Of a stretch of 64,000 bases of DNA, positions 42,078-51,533 are shown piece after piece. The number at the start of each line of letters is the position of its first letter. Within the stretch, counting starts at the first letter, position 1. Origin of the DNA: Streptomyces olivaceus (lineage in GTDB: Bacteria; Actinomycetota; Actinomycetes; Streptomycetales; Streptomycetaceae); the NCBI RefSeq assembly GCF_000721235.1, contig NZ_JOFH01000005.1, positions 62,001 to 126,000 on the forward strand. Reading direction: 5' to 3'. A program made the position numbers and the translations under genes. The notes beneath the pieces were generated by a model, which was not told the DNA's origin, searched no databases, and saw nothing but the letters and a program-made list of their open reading frames with translations.

Positions 42078-43718
42078 TCAGCCCACCGGGATCATCGTGG
42101 CGATGGCGTCCTTCACCGACTGGACCTGCGGACCGATGACGACCTGCACGTTGTGCCCGTCGAGCTTGATGACGCCCACCGCGCCCAGCTTCTTCAGCCG
42201 GGCCTCGTCGACCAGTTCGGCGTCGGCGACCGTCATGCGCAGGCGGGTGATGCAGTTGTCCAGCGACTGGATGTTGCCGGCGCCGCCGATCGCGTCGAGC
42301 ATGGCGACGGCGTCGTACTTCCCCGCGACCAGCTCGCGGGGGGTCTCGGAGGCGTCGCCGTCCCGTTCGCCCGCGCCCGTCTCCGTGCTCTTCGCCGCGC
42401 CCCTCTCCGCGTCCGGGGCGTCGTCCTGCGGCGGGTCCTCGCGGCCGGGGGTCTTGAGGTTGAAGCGGGTGATGGCCCAGCGGAACAGGAAGTAGTACAC
42501 CGCGAACCACACCGCCGCGATCACCGGCACCAGGTACCACTTGGTCGTCGAGCCCTGGAGCACACCGAAGACGAGCCAGTCGATGACGTTGCCGTCGGTG
42601 TTGCCGATGAAGACGCCGAGCACCGCCGCCGTGAGGAAGCCGAGGCCCACGAGCACCGCGTGGATGGCGTACAGCCACGGGGCGACGAAGAGGAACAGGA
42701 ACTCCAGCGGCTCCGTGATGCCGCCGACCACACAGGCCACCACGCCGGACACGAGCAGGGCCTTGATCTCCGGGCGCATACGGCGCCTAGCGCAGTGGTA
42801 CATGGCGAGCGCGGCACCCGGCAGGCCGCCGAGGTAGGCCGCCATCTTGCCCTGGGAGAGGAAGTGCGTCGCGTCGGTGACCGCGGAGTTGGGCGCGGCC
42901 GAGCAGTCCAGCTGGGCGTAGAACAGGTTCAGCGCGCCGGAGACCTGGTCCCCGCACACGGCTCCCGAGCCGCCGACGTCCGTGAAGCGGAACATGGCGA
43001 CGAGGATGTGGTGCAGGCCGATCGGACGCAGCAGCACCTCGCCCATGCCGAAGAAGAACGGTCCGAAGACGCCCGTGTGCCCGATGCCGCGGCCCACGGC
43101 GTTGATCCAGCCGTTGAAGGTCGGCCACAGAAGCGGGATCAGCAGCCCGAGCACGCTGAGGACCAGGGCCGAGACGATCGGCACGAAGCGCAGCCCGCCG
43201 AAGAAGGCGAGCGCGTCGGGCATCCGCTGGGTGCGGAAGCGCCGGTGGAGCAGGCTGACCACGATGCCGACGGCCACGGCGCCCAGCAGGCCCGTGTCGA
43301 TGGACTGCACGCCCAGCACGTCGGCGATGCCGTAGTGCTCGATCGCCTTCTCGTCCTCGAAGTCGACGCCCTTGGCGGTGAGGTAGAAGTTCACCGCGAG
43401 GTTCATGGCGGCGTAGCCGACGAAGCCCGAGAAGGCCGCCACGCCCTTGTCCTCGCGGGCGAGGCCGAGCGGGATCGCCATGGCGAAGAGGACGGGCAGG
43501 AAGGTGAAGGCCACCAGCCCCGTGTTGGCCATCCACGTGAAGACGAGGTCGAAGCCCTCGCCCTTCAGAAAGGCAACGTTGTCAGTGACGGCCTCGCTGG
43601 AGAGGGACGAGCCGATGCCCAGCATGATGCCGCAGAACGCGAGCAGGGCCACGGGAAGCATGAACGTCTTGCCGAGCCCCTGGAGGAACTCCCAGAGTGC
43701 GGCCTTGGTCTTCTGCAT
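42078..43718 (-). CDS. PTS EIICB component, glucose/maltose (MalX/PtsG) type
   Basis: 546 residues. EIIC membrane domain (about 10-400, about 10 helices; GGITEPLEFLFLFVAPWLYA and MGEVLLRPIGLHHILV are typical), a charged Asp/Glu/Gly-rich linker (about 405-450) and a C-terminal EIIB domain with the phosphorylated Cys489 in LDNCITRLRMTV. It takes up and phosphorylates a hexose with EI, HPr and EIIA encoded elsewhere. ATG 43718 chosen because the hydrophobic domain follows directly; upstream in-frame codons are not conserved. The exact sugar is unknown. Confidence 0.9.
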   Translation of the reverse strand: MQKTKAALWEFLQGLGKTFMLPVALLAFCGIMLGIGSSLSSEAVTDNVAFLKGEGFDLVFTWMANTGLVAFTFLPVLFAMAIPLGLAREDKGVAAFSGFVGYAAMNLAVNFYLTAKGVDFEDEKAIEHYGIADVLGVQSIDTGLLGAVAVGIVVSLLHRRFRTQRMPDALAFFGGLRFVPIVSALVLSVLGLLIPLLWPTFNGWINAVGRGIGHTGVFGPFFFGMGEVLLRPIGLHHILVAMFRFTDVGGSGAVCGDQVSGALNLFYAQLDCSAAPNSAVTDATHFLSQGKMAAYLGGLPGAALAMYHCARRRMRPEIKALLVSGVVACVVGGITEPLEFLFLFVAPWLYAIHAVLVGLGFLTAAVLGVFIGNTDGNVIDWLVFGVLQGSTTKWYLVPVIAAVWFAVYYFLFRWAITRFNLKTPGREDPPQDDAPDAERGAAKSTETGAGERDGDASETPRELVAGKYDAVAMLDAIGGAGNIQSLDNCITRLRMTVADAELVDEARLKKLGAVGVIKLDGHNVQVVIGPQVQSVKDAIATMIPVG

Positions 43719-43881
43719 GTGAAGGGAACTTTCGAGCCTGGGGGACGGACCGTCCGCTCGTAGCGGCGACGCGGGGGGTGGGAACCACGGGCGGACCGAG
43801 CGGCGGAGGACACGGCACACGGAGCCGGCCCGTCCGCCGCAGGGGGATCACATCACAGCCGGTCGACGGCTGTCCATGGAG

Positions 43882-45324
43882 TCATCGGCCGTCCTCCGGG
43901 CCGCTCGTCCCGTACGCCGAGTCCACGGCGTCCCGCAGCGCCCGCCAGCGGGCGTGGAGCCCGGCGTACCGTGCCGCACGTGCCGGATCGGGGTCCACCC
44001 TGCGCAGGCCGCCGACGAGGCGGGAGCGCAGCGCGTCCAGGTCGGTGACCCCGCCCGAGCCGAGCAGCGCCAGCGCCGCCGCGCCGAGCAGCGTGACGTC
44101 CGGCTGCGGCGACAGCAGCAGCGGCCGGTCCAGGACGTCGGCGCGCAGCTGCGCCACGTGGGCGCTGCGCGAGGAGCCGCCCGCGAACGCCACGGGAAGC
44201 GCGCCCGTGGGGTCGAGCCGGTCCAGGGCCTCGCGCACGGTGAAGGACGCCGCCTCCTGCGCCGCCCGCAGCAGGTGCGCGGCGCCGTGCTCCGGACGCT
44301 GGCCCAGTACTCCGCCGCGGGCACCGGGCCGCCAGTCCGGGAAGCGGGCGCCGGTCATGCTCGGCAGCACCACCAGCCCGTCCGCGCCCGGCGGTACCGC
44401 CGCGAGCCGCTCCTCGTCGACCGTGCCGACCAGGGAGCGCCAGTGGGCGACGGCGCCCCCGGTGAGACCGGTGGCTCCGCCCGCGACGAAGCGGCCGGGC
44501 AGCACGGAGGGATTGAGGACCGCCCCGTCCGGCAGGTCGCCCGGCCCCGCGAGGAGCCGGCCGACGACGTCCGTGGTGCCCGCGACGTCGGCGACGACGT
44601 CCTCGGCCGTGCCGAGCAGGAGCCCGATGCCGACCGAGCCGTCCGGGCCGCCCGAGACGACGGGCAGCCCGGCGGGCAGCCCGGTGGCCGCTGCCGCCTC
44701 CGGGGTCAGCGTGCCGACCACCGAGGCCGGCTCCGACTGCGGAGGGAACAGCGCGGGGTCCACCCCCGTCTCGCGGAGCACCGCCACGTTCCAGGCACGG
44801 CGGCGGACGTCGGAGGCGAGGGTGTACGCGGCGCTGATCGTGTCCGCGGTGAGGCGGCCGGTGAGCCGGGCGACGAGGAAGTCCTTCGGGGAGAGCACGG
44901 CGTGCACCCGCGCCCGGTCGGCCGGGTCCGTGTCGAGAAGACCGGCCAGGGCCCCGCCCGCCGGACTCGGCCGGCCCGCCGCGGCCAGGAGCCGTCCCAG
45001 GGTCGCCCCGCCCAGCGCGGCCAGCCGCGGCACGCCGCGCGAGTCGGCCCAGCCGCTGCCGGGGCCGACGGGCCGCAGCCCCGAGTCGACGGCGACGGTG
45101 CCGATGTGCGCGGCGACGGCGAGGGCCGCCGGTGCCGGGCCGCCGGACACGCCCGCCAGGGCCGCCCGCACCTCCCGGTCCAGGGCCTCGGCGTCGAAGG
45201 TGTCGCCGCCGAGCCCCGAGGCACGGGCGATGCGCGTCTGGGCGAGGATCCGGCCGTCGGCGTCCAGGGCGGCGGCGCGTACGGCCGACGTGCCCACGTC
45301 CACCGCGATGACATGTGTGCTCAT
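43882..45324 (-). CDS. FGGY-family carbohydrate kinase
   Basis: 480 residues. N-terminal phosphate-binding loop VIAVDVGTSAVRAAALD (5-21), LSPKDFLVARLTG, SGGPDGSVGIGLLLGTAED (second-domain adenosine motif region) and VAFAGGSSRSAHVAQLRADVL near the C-terminus define FGGY kinases (xylulo-, glucono-, glycerokinase relatives). Start ATG 45324 overlaps the GntR gene by 4 bp. Its position in an operon with CoA-transferase and ThDP enzyme genes is unusual; the substrate may be a sugar acid or polyol rather than a simple sugar. Confidence 0.87.
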   Translation of the reverse strand: MSTHVIAVDVGTSAVRAAALDADGRILAQTRIARASGLGGDTFDAEALDREVRAALAGVSGGPAPAALAVAAHIGTVAVDSGLRPVGPGSGWADSRGVPRLAALGGATLGRLLAAAGRPSPAGGALAGLLDTDPADRARVHAVLSPKDFLVARLTGRLTADTISAAYTLASDVRRRAWNVAVLRETGVDPALFPPQSEPASVVGTLTPEAAAATGLPAGLPVVSGGPDGSVGIGLLLGTAEDVVADVAGTTDVVGRLLAGPGDLPDGAVLNPSVLPGRFVAGGATGLTGGAVAHWRSLVGTVDEERLAAVPPGADGLVVLPSMTGARFPDWRPGARGGVLGQRPEHGAAHLLRAAQEAASFTVREALDRLDPTGALPVAFAGGSSRSAHVAQLRADVLDRPLLLSPQPDVTLLGAAALALLGSGGVTDLDALRSRLVGGLRRVDPDPARAARYAGLHARWRALRDAVDSAYGTSGPEDGR

Positions 45325-46037
45325 TCGGCGTCGATCCGCATCAGGAAGGGGAACTCGGGCAGCGTCCAGCTGGTGGTGAACTCCACCACCTCGCCCCGGG
45401 CTCCGAAGGTGGTGCGCCGGACCTCCAGGACGGCGCCCCCGGCCCGCACGCCCAGCAGCTCGGCCTGCCCGGCGTCGAGCAGGGCCGCCGCCATGGACTG
45501 GTCGGCGTGGCGCAGTTCGACCCCGAAGCGCTCGGTCAGCGTCCGGTAGAGGGAGTCGTCGACCAGCGGTTCACGGCACAGCGAGGGCGCCACGGAGTAC
45601 GGCACCCAGGCGTCCTGGAGGGCGGCGGGCACCCCGCCGATCAGCCGCACGCGGGTGAGCCGGTTGGCCGTGTCGCCCTCCGCGGTGCCGAAGACCGCGG
45701 CGACCTCGGCGGAGGCCGGCGCGGTCTCGCAGCGCACCGTCCGCGAGGTCGCCCGCCCGCCGGTGTCCGCGATCTCGTCGGCGAACGAGCGCAGCCGGTT
45801 GAGCCGCCGGCCGCGCTCGGTGTGGTCGCTGACGAAGGTGCCGCTGCCCTGCCGGCGCACGACGAAGTGCTCCGACTCCAGCAGGTCCAGGGCCTGACGC
45901 ACCGTCATGCGGCTGACGCCGTACTGCCGGGCGAGCTCCGTCTCACCGGGCAGCCGGGCCGCCTGGCCGAGGAGGCCGGCGCGGATCTGGGAGACGAGAT
46001 CGTCGTAGATCACCTGGTACCGGGGTGCGCGCGACAT
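45321..46037 (-). CDS. GntR-family (HutC/UTRA) transcription regulator
   Basis: 238 residues. GntR winged helix (about 8-75: ETELARQYGVSRMTVRQALDLLESEHFVVRRQGSGTF, cited in part) and a UTRA ligand domain (about 95-230). It lies 3 bp after the CoA-transferase gene and overlaps the kinase gene, so it is part of the operon it probably represses. The effector may be the kinase product or substrate. Confidence 0.92.
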   Translation of the reverse strand: MSRAPRYQVIYDDLVSQIRAGLLGQAARLPGETELARQYGVSRMTVRQALDLLESEHFVVRRQGSGTFVSDHTERGRRLNRLRSFADEIADTGGRATSRTVRCETAPASAEVAAVFGTAEGDTANRLTRVRLIGGVPAALQDAWVPYSVAPSLCREPLVDDSLYRTLTERFGVELRHADQSMAAALLDAGQAELLGVRAGGAVLEVRRTTFGARGEVVEFTTSWTLPEFPFLMRIDAE

Positions 46038-46040
46038 GCC

Positions 46041-47252
46041 TCAGATCGCTCCCGCCTCGCGCAGACGGGCTGTCTCCCGCGCGGACAGTCCCAGGATGCC
46101 CTGGTAGACGTGGGCATTGTCCTCGCCCACCTGAGGCGGTGCCTTGCGGACCATGGGGGGAGTCTTCTCCATCTTGATGGGGTTGCCGGGCATCCGGATG
46201 GTACCGAGTTCGGGATGCTCGGACTCCACGATCATGTCGCGTGCGGCGATCTGCGGGGAGGCGGCCACCTCCGCGACCGAGGCGACCTTGGCGTACGGGA
46301 CGCCCGCCTCGTCGAGGACGCGGGCGATCTCGGCGGTGGACCGGCCGGCCGCCCAGGCGCCGATCTCGCCCTCCAGGAACTCCTGGTGGGCCATCCGGCC
46401 CTCGACGCCGGCGAAGCGCGGGTCGCCCGCCAGGTCCGGCCGCTCCATCACGGCGCACAGCTTCGGGAAGAGCGAGGCCGTGCCCGCCTGGATGTAGACC
46501 GGCCCGTCCGCGGCCTCGTAGACGTTGACGGGCGCCGTCAGCAGGTCGCGCGAGCCGCTGCGGGGCATGTCCTGACCGAGCATCAGCTGCGAGATGAGGC
46601 GCACGCCCAGAGCGGAGAACATCGTGTCGAAGGACGCGACGTCCACCAGCTGTCCCTCACCGGTGCGTTCCCGGTGCAGGATCGCCATCAGCGTCCCGAT
46701 CGCGGCCTGGTAGCCGGTCGTGTAGTCGGCGATGTAGGTGCCGCTGAGCGTGGGCTTGCCGTCGGGTTCGCCGGTCATGCTCATCAGGCCGGACGACGCC
46801 TGGGAGATCGCGTCGAACAGGGCGCGGCGCGAGTCCGGCCCGGTCTGGCCGAAGCCGGAGACGGAGACCAGGATGACGTCCGGGTTCAGCTCCTTCATCC
46901 GCTCGTAGCCGATGCCCATCTTCTCGATGGTGCCGGGCCGGTAGTTCTCGACGACCACGTCCGCCCACGCGATGAGGCGTTCGAGGATGCCGAGCGCCTC
47001 GGGGTGCCGGGTGTCCAGCGAGGCGTCGTACTTGTTCCGGTGGTAGAGGAACATGTAGATGCTCTCGTCCCGGTGGTACGGGCCGTGGTGCCGGGAGTCC
47101 TCGCCGTTCGGGCGCTCGACCTTGACCACCTCGGCGCCGAAGTCGGCCAGGATCTGCGCGCAGAGCGGGCCCGCGATGAACCGCGAGAGGTCGAGCACCT
47201 TCACGCCGTCCAGGGGCGACGGGGTGGTGGCACCCGGTGTCGTCGTTGTCAC
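46041..47252 (-). CDS. Class III CoA-transferase, formyl-CoA:oxalate transferase-like
   Basis: 403 residues from GTG 47252 (GAAGGAG upstream). Family III features: LDGVKVLDLSRFIAGPLCAQ, VENYRPGTIEKMGIGYERMK, catalytic Asp147 in ALFDAISQASSGLMSMTGEP, and RDLLTAPVNVYEAADGPVYI. Forms an acyl-CoA from a carboxylic acid. The neighbouring ThDP enzyme recalls the frc/oxc oxalate pair, but two MaoC/FAS1-like genes and an MHS transporter in the same array suggest a larger acid than oxalate. Confidence 0.9.
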   Translation of the reverse strand: MTTTTPGATTPSPLDGVKVLDLSRFIAGPLCAQILADFGAEVVKVERPNGEDSRHHGPYHRDESIYMFLYHRNKYDASLDTRHPEALGILERLIAWADVVVENYRPGTIEKMGIGYERMKELNPDVILVSVSGFGQTGPDSRRALFDAISQASSGLMSMTGEPDGKPTLSGTYIADYTTGYQAAIGTLMAILHRERTGEGQLVDVASFDTMFSALGVRLISQLMLGQDMPRSGSRDLLTAPVNVYEAADGPVYIQAGTASLFPKLCAVMERPDLAGDPRFAGVEGRMAHQEFLEGEIGAWAAGRSTAEIARVLDEAGVPYAKVASVAEVAASPQIAARDMIVESEHPELGTIRMPGNPIKMEKTPPMVRKAPPQVGEDNAHVYQGILGLSARETARLREAGAI

Positions 47253-47323
47253 CTGCTTGCTCCTTCGTCTCGGTGCGGGGCCCGCGCGCCTCGGTGCGCG
47301 GTCCGCGCGTCGCCTGCCAGGGC

Positions 47324-49054
47324 CTACTTCTTCGGCGCCACGAACGACGGGAACGTCCACGCGTTGACCTCGCGGTCGATCGGCACGTCGAGCACCACGG
47401 GCGAGCCCGCGGCGAACGCGGCCGTCACCCGCTCCTGCAGGGTGGCCAGGTCGGTGACGACCTCGCCGGGCACACCCAGCGCGCGGGCCGCCATGCCGAA
47501 GTCGACGGGGCCGAAGTCGACGCCGGTCGTGCGGCCGTCGAAGTGCAGCTCCTGCTCCTGGCGGATGTTGCCGTAGCTGGAGTCGTTCAGGACGACGACG
47601 CACACGTTGCCGCCGACCCGGGCCAGCGTCTCGATCTCGCCGAGGCTCATCCCGAGCGAGCCGTCGCCGATGAGCGCCAGCACGGGGCGGCGCGGGTCGA
47701 TCAGCGAGGCCGCGATCGCCGAGGGCAGCGCGAAGCCCATGTTCCCGAAACCGACGGGCTTGATGTAGGTGCCCGCCTGCTGGATCTCCCAGAGGAACGA
47801 CCAGACGCCCGGGTTGCCGGCGTCCGGGATGAGCAGGGTGTCCTCGGGCGCCACGTCGCGCAGCGTGCGCACGATGTCGGCGGGGGACAGCGGCCCCTCG
47901 GCGGCGGTGTCGGCCACGGCGGAGCCCTCCCACCACTCGGCGCGCGCCTTGTCCAGGGCCGCGACCCAGTCCGCGCGCCCGGACTTCGCGTCCTCCGCCT
48001 TCCCGGCGGTCGCGGTGACCAGGTCCCGGGCGAAGGACCCGAGGTCGCTCACCACACCCTGGGTGATCTCGGAGTAGTAGCGCCCGATCATTGTCGGGTC
48101 CACGTCCACCTGCACGATCTCGGGCAGGGCGCGCCGCCAGCGGGTGGTGGAGACGGCGTTGAGGCTGTTGCCGAGCGCGAGCACCAGGTCGGCGTCGCCG
48201 ATGACCCGGCCGGAGAGCGTGGTGCCCATGCGGCTGACCGCGCCGAACACCAGCGGGTGCGTGGTCGGGACGGAGCCGATGCCGTTGAAGGTCGTGACGA
48301 CCGGGATGTTCAGCGCCTCCGCCAGCGCCAGCACGTCCTGGTCGGCCCGCGCCCGGTTGCCGCCGTTGCCGAGCCAGATCACCGGCCGCTCGGCCGCCAG
48401 GAGCCGCTCCGCGACCCGGGCCAGGGCGACCGGGTTGGCGGACGGGCGCTCGGTCACCCAGCTGCGGCTGGGGTGCACCTCGGGCACCACGGGCGGGTTC
48501 TCCACCTGCCCCTCTATGGTGTCGCGGGCGAAGTCCAGGTGCACGGGCCCGGGGTTGCCGGTCAGCGCGTTGACGTAGGCCTCCTCCATCGCCTGCTTGA
48601 TGGACGAGCCGTGCGCCACCAGGCGGGAGTACTTCACCAGCGGCTTGACCAGCTCCACGTGGTCGGCGTTCTGCGCGTCGTCCTTGTGGATGTTCTCACC
48701 GTTGTTGTTGCAGGTGATGACGAAGCCGGGGCTGGAGTCGCGGTAGGCGCCGCCGACTCCGGTGAGCAGGTTGGTCGCCCCGGGGCCGGTCGTGGAGATG
48801 CACGCGGCGGGCCGGCCCGTGAGCCGGCCGTAGGCGTCCATCATCACGGCCGCGGCGTTCTCGTGCCGGGTGTGGACCAGTTGGATGCCGGGGGTGTCGA
48901 TGATGGCGTCGGTGATGGCGAGGGTCTGGCCGCCGACGACGCCGAAGACGTACTCGACGCCGAGGGAGGTCAGCATGTCGACGACGACCTGGCCGCCGGT
49001 CCGGGAAGTGCTCATCTGCGAAGTACCGCTTTCTGTGTGCATGCGGCCGGTCAT
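47324..49054 (-). CDS. Thiamine-diphosphate-dependent enzyme (acetolactate synthase/oxalyl-CoA decarboxylase superfamily)
   Basis: 576 residues with the three-domain ThDP layout: N-terminal Pyr domain with catalytic Glu65 (HTRHENAAAVMMDAYGRLTG) and TTGPGATNLLTGVGGAYRDS, central domain (about 190-330), and PP domain with the ThDP motif GDGSLGM ending in VLNDSSYG. The likely reaction is decarboxylation or C-C cleavage/ligation next to a carbonyl (2-hydroxyacyl-CoA lyase-like); exact substrate open. ATG 49054 overlaps the upstream MaoC-like gene (ATGA). A 71-bp gap with CG-rich repeats separates it from the CoA-transferase gene. Confidence 0.87.
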   Translation of the reverse strand: MTGRMHTESGTSQMSTSRTGGQVVVDMLTSLGVEYVFGVVGGQTLAITDAIIDTPGIQLVHTRHENAAAVMMDAYGRLTGRPAACISTTGPGATNLLTGVGGAYRDSSPGFVITCNNNGENIHKDDAQNADHVELVKPLVKYSRLVAHGSSIKQAMEEAYVNALTGNPGPVHLDFARDTIEGQVENPPVVPEVHPSRSWVTERPSANPVALARVAERLLAAERPVIWLGNGGNRARADQDVLALAEALNIPVVTTFNGIGSVPTTHPLVFGAVSRMGTTLSGRVIGDADLVLALGNSLNAVSTTRWRRALPEIVQVDVDPTMIGRYYSEITQGVVSDLGSFARDLVTATAGKAEDAKSGRADWVAALDKARAEWWEGSAVADTAAEGPLSPADIVRTLRDVAPEDTLLIPDAGNPGVWSFLWEIQQAGTYIKPVGFGNMGFALPSAIAASLIDPRRPVLALIGDGSLGMSLGEIETLARVGGNVCVVVLNDSSYGNIRQEQELHFDGRTTGVDFGPVDFGMAARALGVPGEVVTDLATLQERVTAAFAAGSPVVLDVPIDREVNAWTFPSFVAPKK

Positions 49055-50058
49055 GCCGCGGGGACGGTCACGGCGGCCCAGCCGGCCGTGATCAGACGGT
49101 CGTCGGCGTCGCGCCGCGCCCAGACCTCCAGGTCGACGCGGAGGCCGTCGTCGACGGGGGTGACCTCGGTGACGACGCCGGTCAGGGCGAAGGGCTCGAA
49201 CACCTCCAGCGGGGCCAGGAACTTGACCCGCAGCCAGCCGGAGGTGAGGAAGGAGGGCCCGGAGCGCAGCGTGAGGAGCTGGGCCAGCAGGCCGAACTGC
49301 TGCTGCCCCTGCACGATCGGCACCTTGAGGCCGCCCGCGCGGGCCACGTCGATGTCGTTGTGGATGTTGCGCACGTACTCGCCGATGCGGCTGAACACGG
49401 CCGCCTGCTCGGCGGTCACCGTCTTGTGCAGCGGGGCGAGCACGTCACCGGCGCGCACGTCCGGACCCAGGGCCCCGACGACCCGTGCGTCCGGCGGCAC
49501 TTCGCCGGTGACACGCCGTTCGGGAGCGGCCGAGCCGCGTCCGCCGATGGCGCCGGGCACGGTCTTGAGGATCTCCACGCCGCGGTGGCGCACGACGCTG
49601 CGGCCGTCCGCGCCCGTGGCGGTGGCGTCCATCACGACGTAGCCCTCGCCGCGCCGCCGGTAGGCCTCGGTGTACGTGCCGTGCAGCGTGACGACCTCGT
49701 CGAGGTGGGCCGGGCTGTCGAACCACATCTGTTCCTCGGTGTGGTAGCCGACGACCCGGCTGCCCGCGTAGACGAGGGTGAACAGCTGCACGAGGTCGTT
49801 GCCCAGCAGCCCCGCGTGGCCGACGCGCCGGCCGTCGAAGGGGCCCTCGGCCAGGTGCCAGGGGTGGTGGTCGTCGTGTGTGAAGGCGTACCGCTTGATC
49901 TTGTGGTCGTCGACCACGACGTCCACGGTGCCGAGCTCCTCGGGGATCTCCAGGTTCTCGAACTCGGGCTCCTTCAGGCCCGCTTCGAGGTCGTCGACGT
50001 CACGGGCCCGGCGCGGGTCGGTGAGGTCGCGCCAGGGACGGGCGGACGGCTCCGTCAT
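49051..50058 (-). CDS. MaoC/FAS1-like double-hotdog dehydratase-domain protein (paralogue A)
   Basis: 335 residues, two hotdog domains: N-terminal FAS1-like (about 38-175; YAFTHDDHHPWHLAEGPFDG) and C-terminal MaoC-like (about 205-330; NIHNDIDVARAGGLKVPIVQ). Expected to hydrate or dehydrate an enoyl-/3-hydroxyacyl-CoA. The hydratase-2 motif D-x-N-P-x-H reads Y-V-R-N-I-H here, so the general-acid Asp is missing while His is kept. Clear paralogue of the gene at 51534; the two may form a heteromeric enzyme. Overlaps both neighbours as ATGA. Confidence 0.85.
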   Translation of the reverse strand: MTEPSARPWRDLTDPRRARDVDDLEAGLKEPEFENLEIPEELGTVDVVVDDHKIKRYAFTHDDHHPWHLAEGPFDGRRVGHAGLLGNDLVQLFTLVYAGSRVVGYHTEEQMWFDSPAHLDEVVTLHGTYTEAYRRRGEGYVVMDATATGADGRSVVRHRGVEILKTVPGAIGGRGSAAPERRVTGEVPPDARVVGALGPDVRAGDVLAPLHKTVTAEQAAVFSRIGEYVRNIHNDIDVARAGGLKVPIVQGQQQFGLLAQLLTLRSGPSFLTSGWLRVKFLAPLEVFEPFALTGVVTEVTPVDDGLRVDLEVWARRDADDRLITAGWAAVTVPAA

Positions 50059-51431
50059 CCTGCCTCCTTCGTCTCTTCCGTCTCTTCGCCGACACGGGTC
50101 ATGTCGATCTTGTTGGTCTCGGGTGCCAGCAGCGCGCACACCAGCCCGATGAGCAGGCATACGACGGTGATCAGGGCGATCGGCCAGGGATCGCCGTCGG
50201 TGGCGGCCAGCAGCGCGGTCGAGGCGAGCGGCCACAGACCGATGAGGACGCTCGGGATCTGCGCCGACAGCGACAGGCCCGTGTAGCGCACCTTCGTGCT
50301 GAACAGCTCGGCGAAGAAGGCCGGTTCGACGCCGTAGACGGCGCCGACGCCTATCGCGTACGCCACGGTGTAGATCACGTAGGTCAGCACCAGGGCGTCG
50401 GCGTCGAGGATCCAGAAGAACGGGAAGGTGACGACGATGCCGACGACCGAGCCGATGACGAACACCGCGCGCCGGCCGATGCGGTCCGACAGTTGCCCGA
50501 ACCAGTAGTACGTGAAGATGGCGGCCGCGGCGGCGACGCTGCTCGCGACGAGGACGTGGGTGCGCGGGATGTCGGTGTAGTTCTCGGCGAACGTGAGGCC
50601 GATGGTCAGGATGATGTACCCGAAGACCGCCTCGCCGAGGCGCATGCCCATCGCCAGCAGCAGGGGGCGCCTGAACCGCCGGAACAGTTCGGTGACCGGC
50701 AGCTTCTCCTCGGCCTTCTCCTGCGCGGACTTCTCCTCCATCTCGTCCTGGGCGGCCTGGAAGGTCGGGGTCTCGGTCAGCCGGAACCGGATGAAGAGAC
50801 CGACCCCGATGAGTACGGCGCTCAGCAGGAACGGCAGCCGCCAGCCCCAGCTGAACAACTGGTCGTCGGGGAGCATCGAGACCAGGGCGAAGACGGCCGT
50901 GGACAGGACGAGTCCCACGGCGTTGCCGATCTGCGGGAAGCTGCCGTAGGCGCCGCGCTTGTCCGGTGGCGCGTACTCGACGGCGACCAGGGAGGCTCCG
51001 CCCCACTCACCGCCGACGCCGAAGCCCTGGACGAGTCTCAGCAGCACGAGCAGGACCGGCGCCCAGATGCCGATGTGGTCGGTGGTGGGCATCAGCCCGA
51101 TCAGGAAGGTCGAGCCGCCCATCATCATGAGCGTGGTGACCAGGGCCGCCTTGCGGCCGAACTTGTCACCGAAGTGCCCGAAGACGACACCGCCGACCGG
51201 GCGGGCGAAGAAGCCGACACCGAAGACGGCGAAGGCCGACAGGGTGCCGATGATCGGGTCGTCCTCGTTGGGGAAGAAGAGGTCGCCGAAGACCAGGGCC
51301 GAGGCGGTGCCGAAGATGAAGTAGTCGTACCACTCGACGGCCGTGCCGACGAGGCTGGCGACGGCGGCCCGTTTGGCGAGCGCGGTGCGCTCCTGCTCGC
51401 CGGCGGGCGGAGCGGTGGCTGGTGGCGCCAT
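50055..51431 (-). CDS. MFS metabolite:H+ symporter (MHS family)
   Basis: 458 residues, 12 membrane helices. MHS signatures: GTAVEWYDYFIFGTASALVF, GFFARPVGGVVFGHFGDKFGRK and VQGFGVGGEWGGASLVAVEY. Family members import carboxylates such as alpha-ketoglutarate, citrate, shikimate or benzoate-type acids. ATG 51431 is preceded by GGAG 6 bases upstream; a longer start is possible. Located between the two MaoC-like genes, so it probably imports the acid this operon degrades. Confidence 0.92.
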   Translation of the reverse strand: MAPPATAPPAGEQERTALAKRAAVASLVGTAVEWYDYFIFGTASALVFGDLFFPNEDDPIIGTLSAFAVFGVGFFARPVGGVVFGHFGDKFGRKAALVTTLMMMGGSTFLIGLMPTTDHIGIWAPVLLVLLRLVQGFGVGGEWGGASLVAVEYAPPDKRGAYGSFPQIGNAVGLVLSTAVFALVSMLPDDQLFSWGWRLPFLLSAVLIGVGLFIRFRLTETPTFQAAQDEMEEKSAQEKAEEKLPVTELFRRFRRPLLLAMGMRLGEAVFGYIILTIGLTFAENYTDIPRTHVLVASSVAAAAAIFTYYWFGQLSDRIGRRAVFVIGSVVGIVVTFPFFWILDADALVLTYVIYTVAYAIGVGAVYGVEPAFFAELFSTKVRYTGLSLSAQIPSVLIGLWPLASTALLAATDGDPWPIALITVVCLLIGLVCALLAPETNKIDMTRVGEETEETKEAG

Positions 51432-51533
51432 GGATGACTCCGTTGTCGATCGCATTGCCGGATGGGGCGGGGGACCGGATGGGTCGGGGAAGGTTCGAAG
51501 GGGGAGTGGGGGCGGGGCGTAGGGCGGCGGGCG

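Noticed and set aside
43845..43860. ATCACATCACAG upstream of the PTS gene, reminiscent of a CRP site
   Set aside because: Only one half resembles TGTGA/TCACA and the spacing is wrong; not supportable as a catabolite-control site.
45315..49642. Very long plus-strand frames opposite the CoA-transferase, ThDP and MaoC-like genes
   Set aside because: Shadow frames; translations are Val/Asp/Arg-biased and unrelated to any family I recognise.
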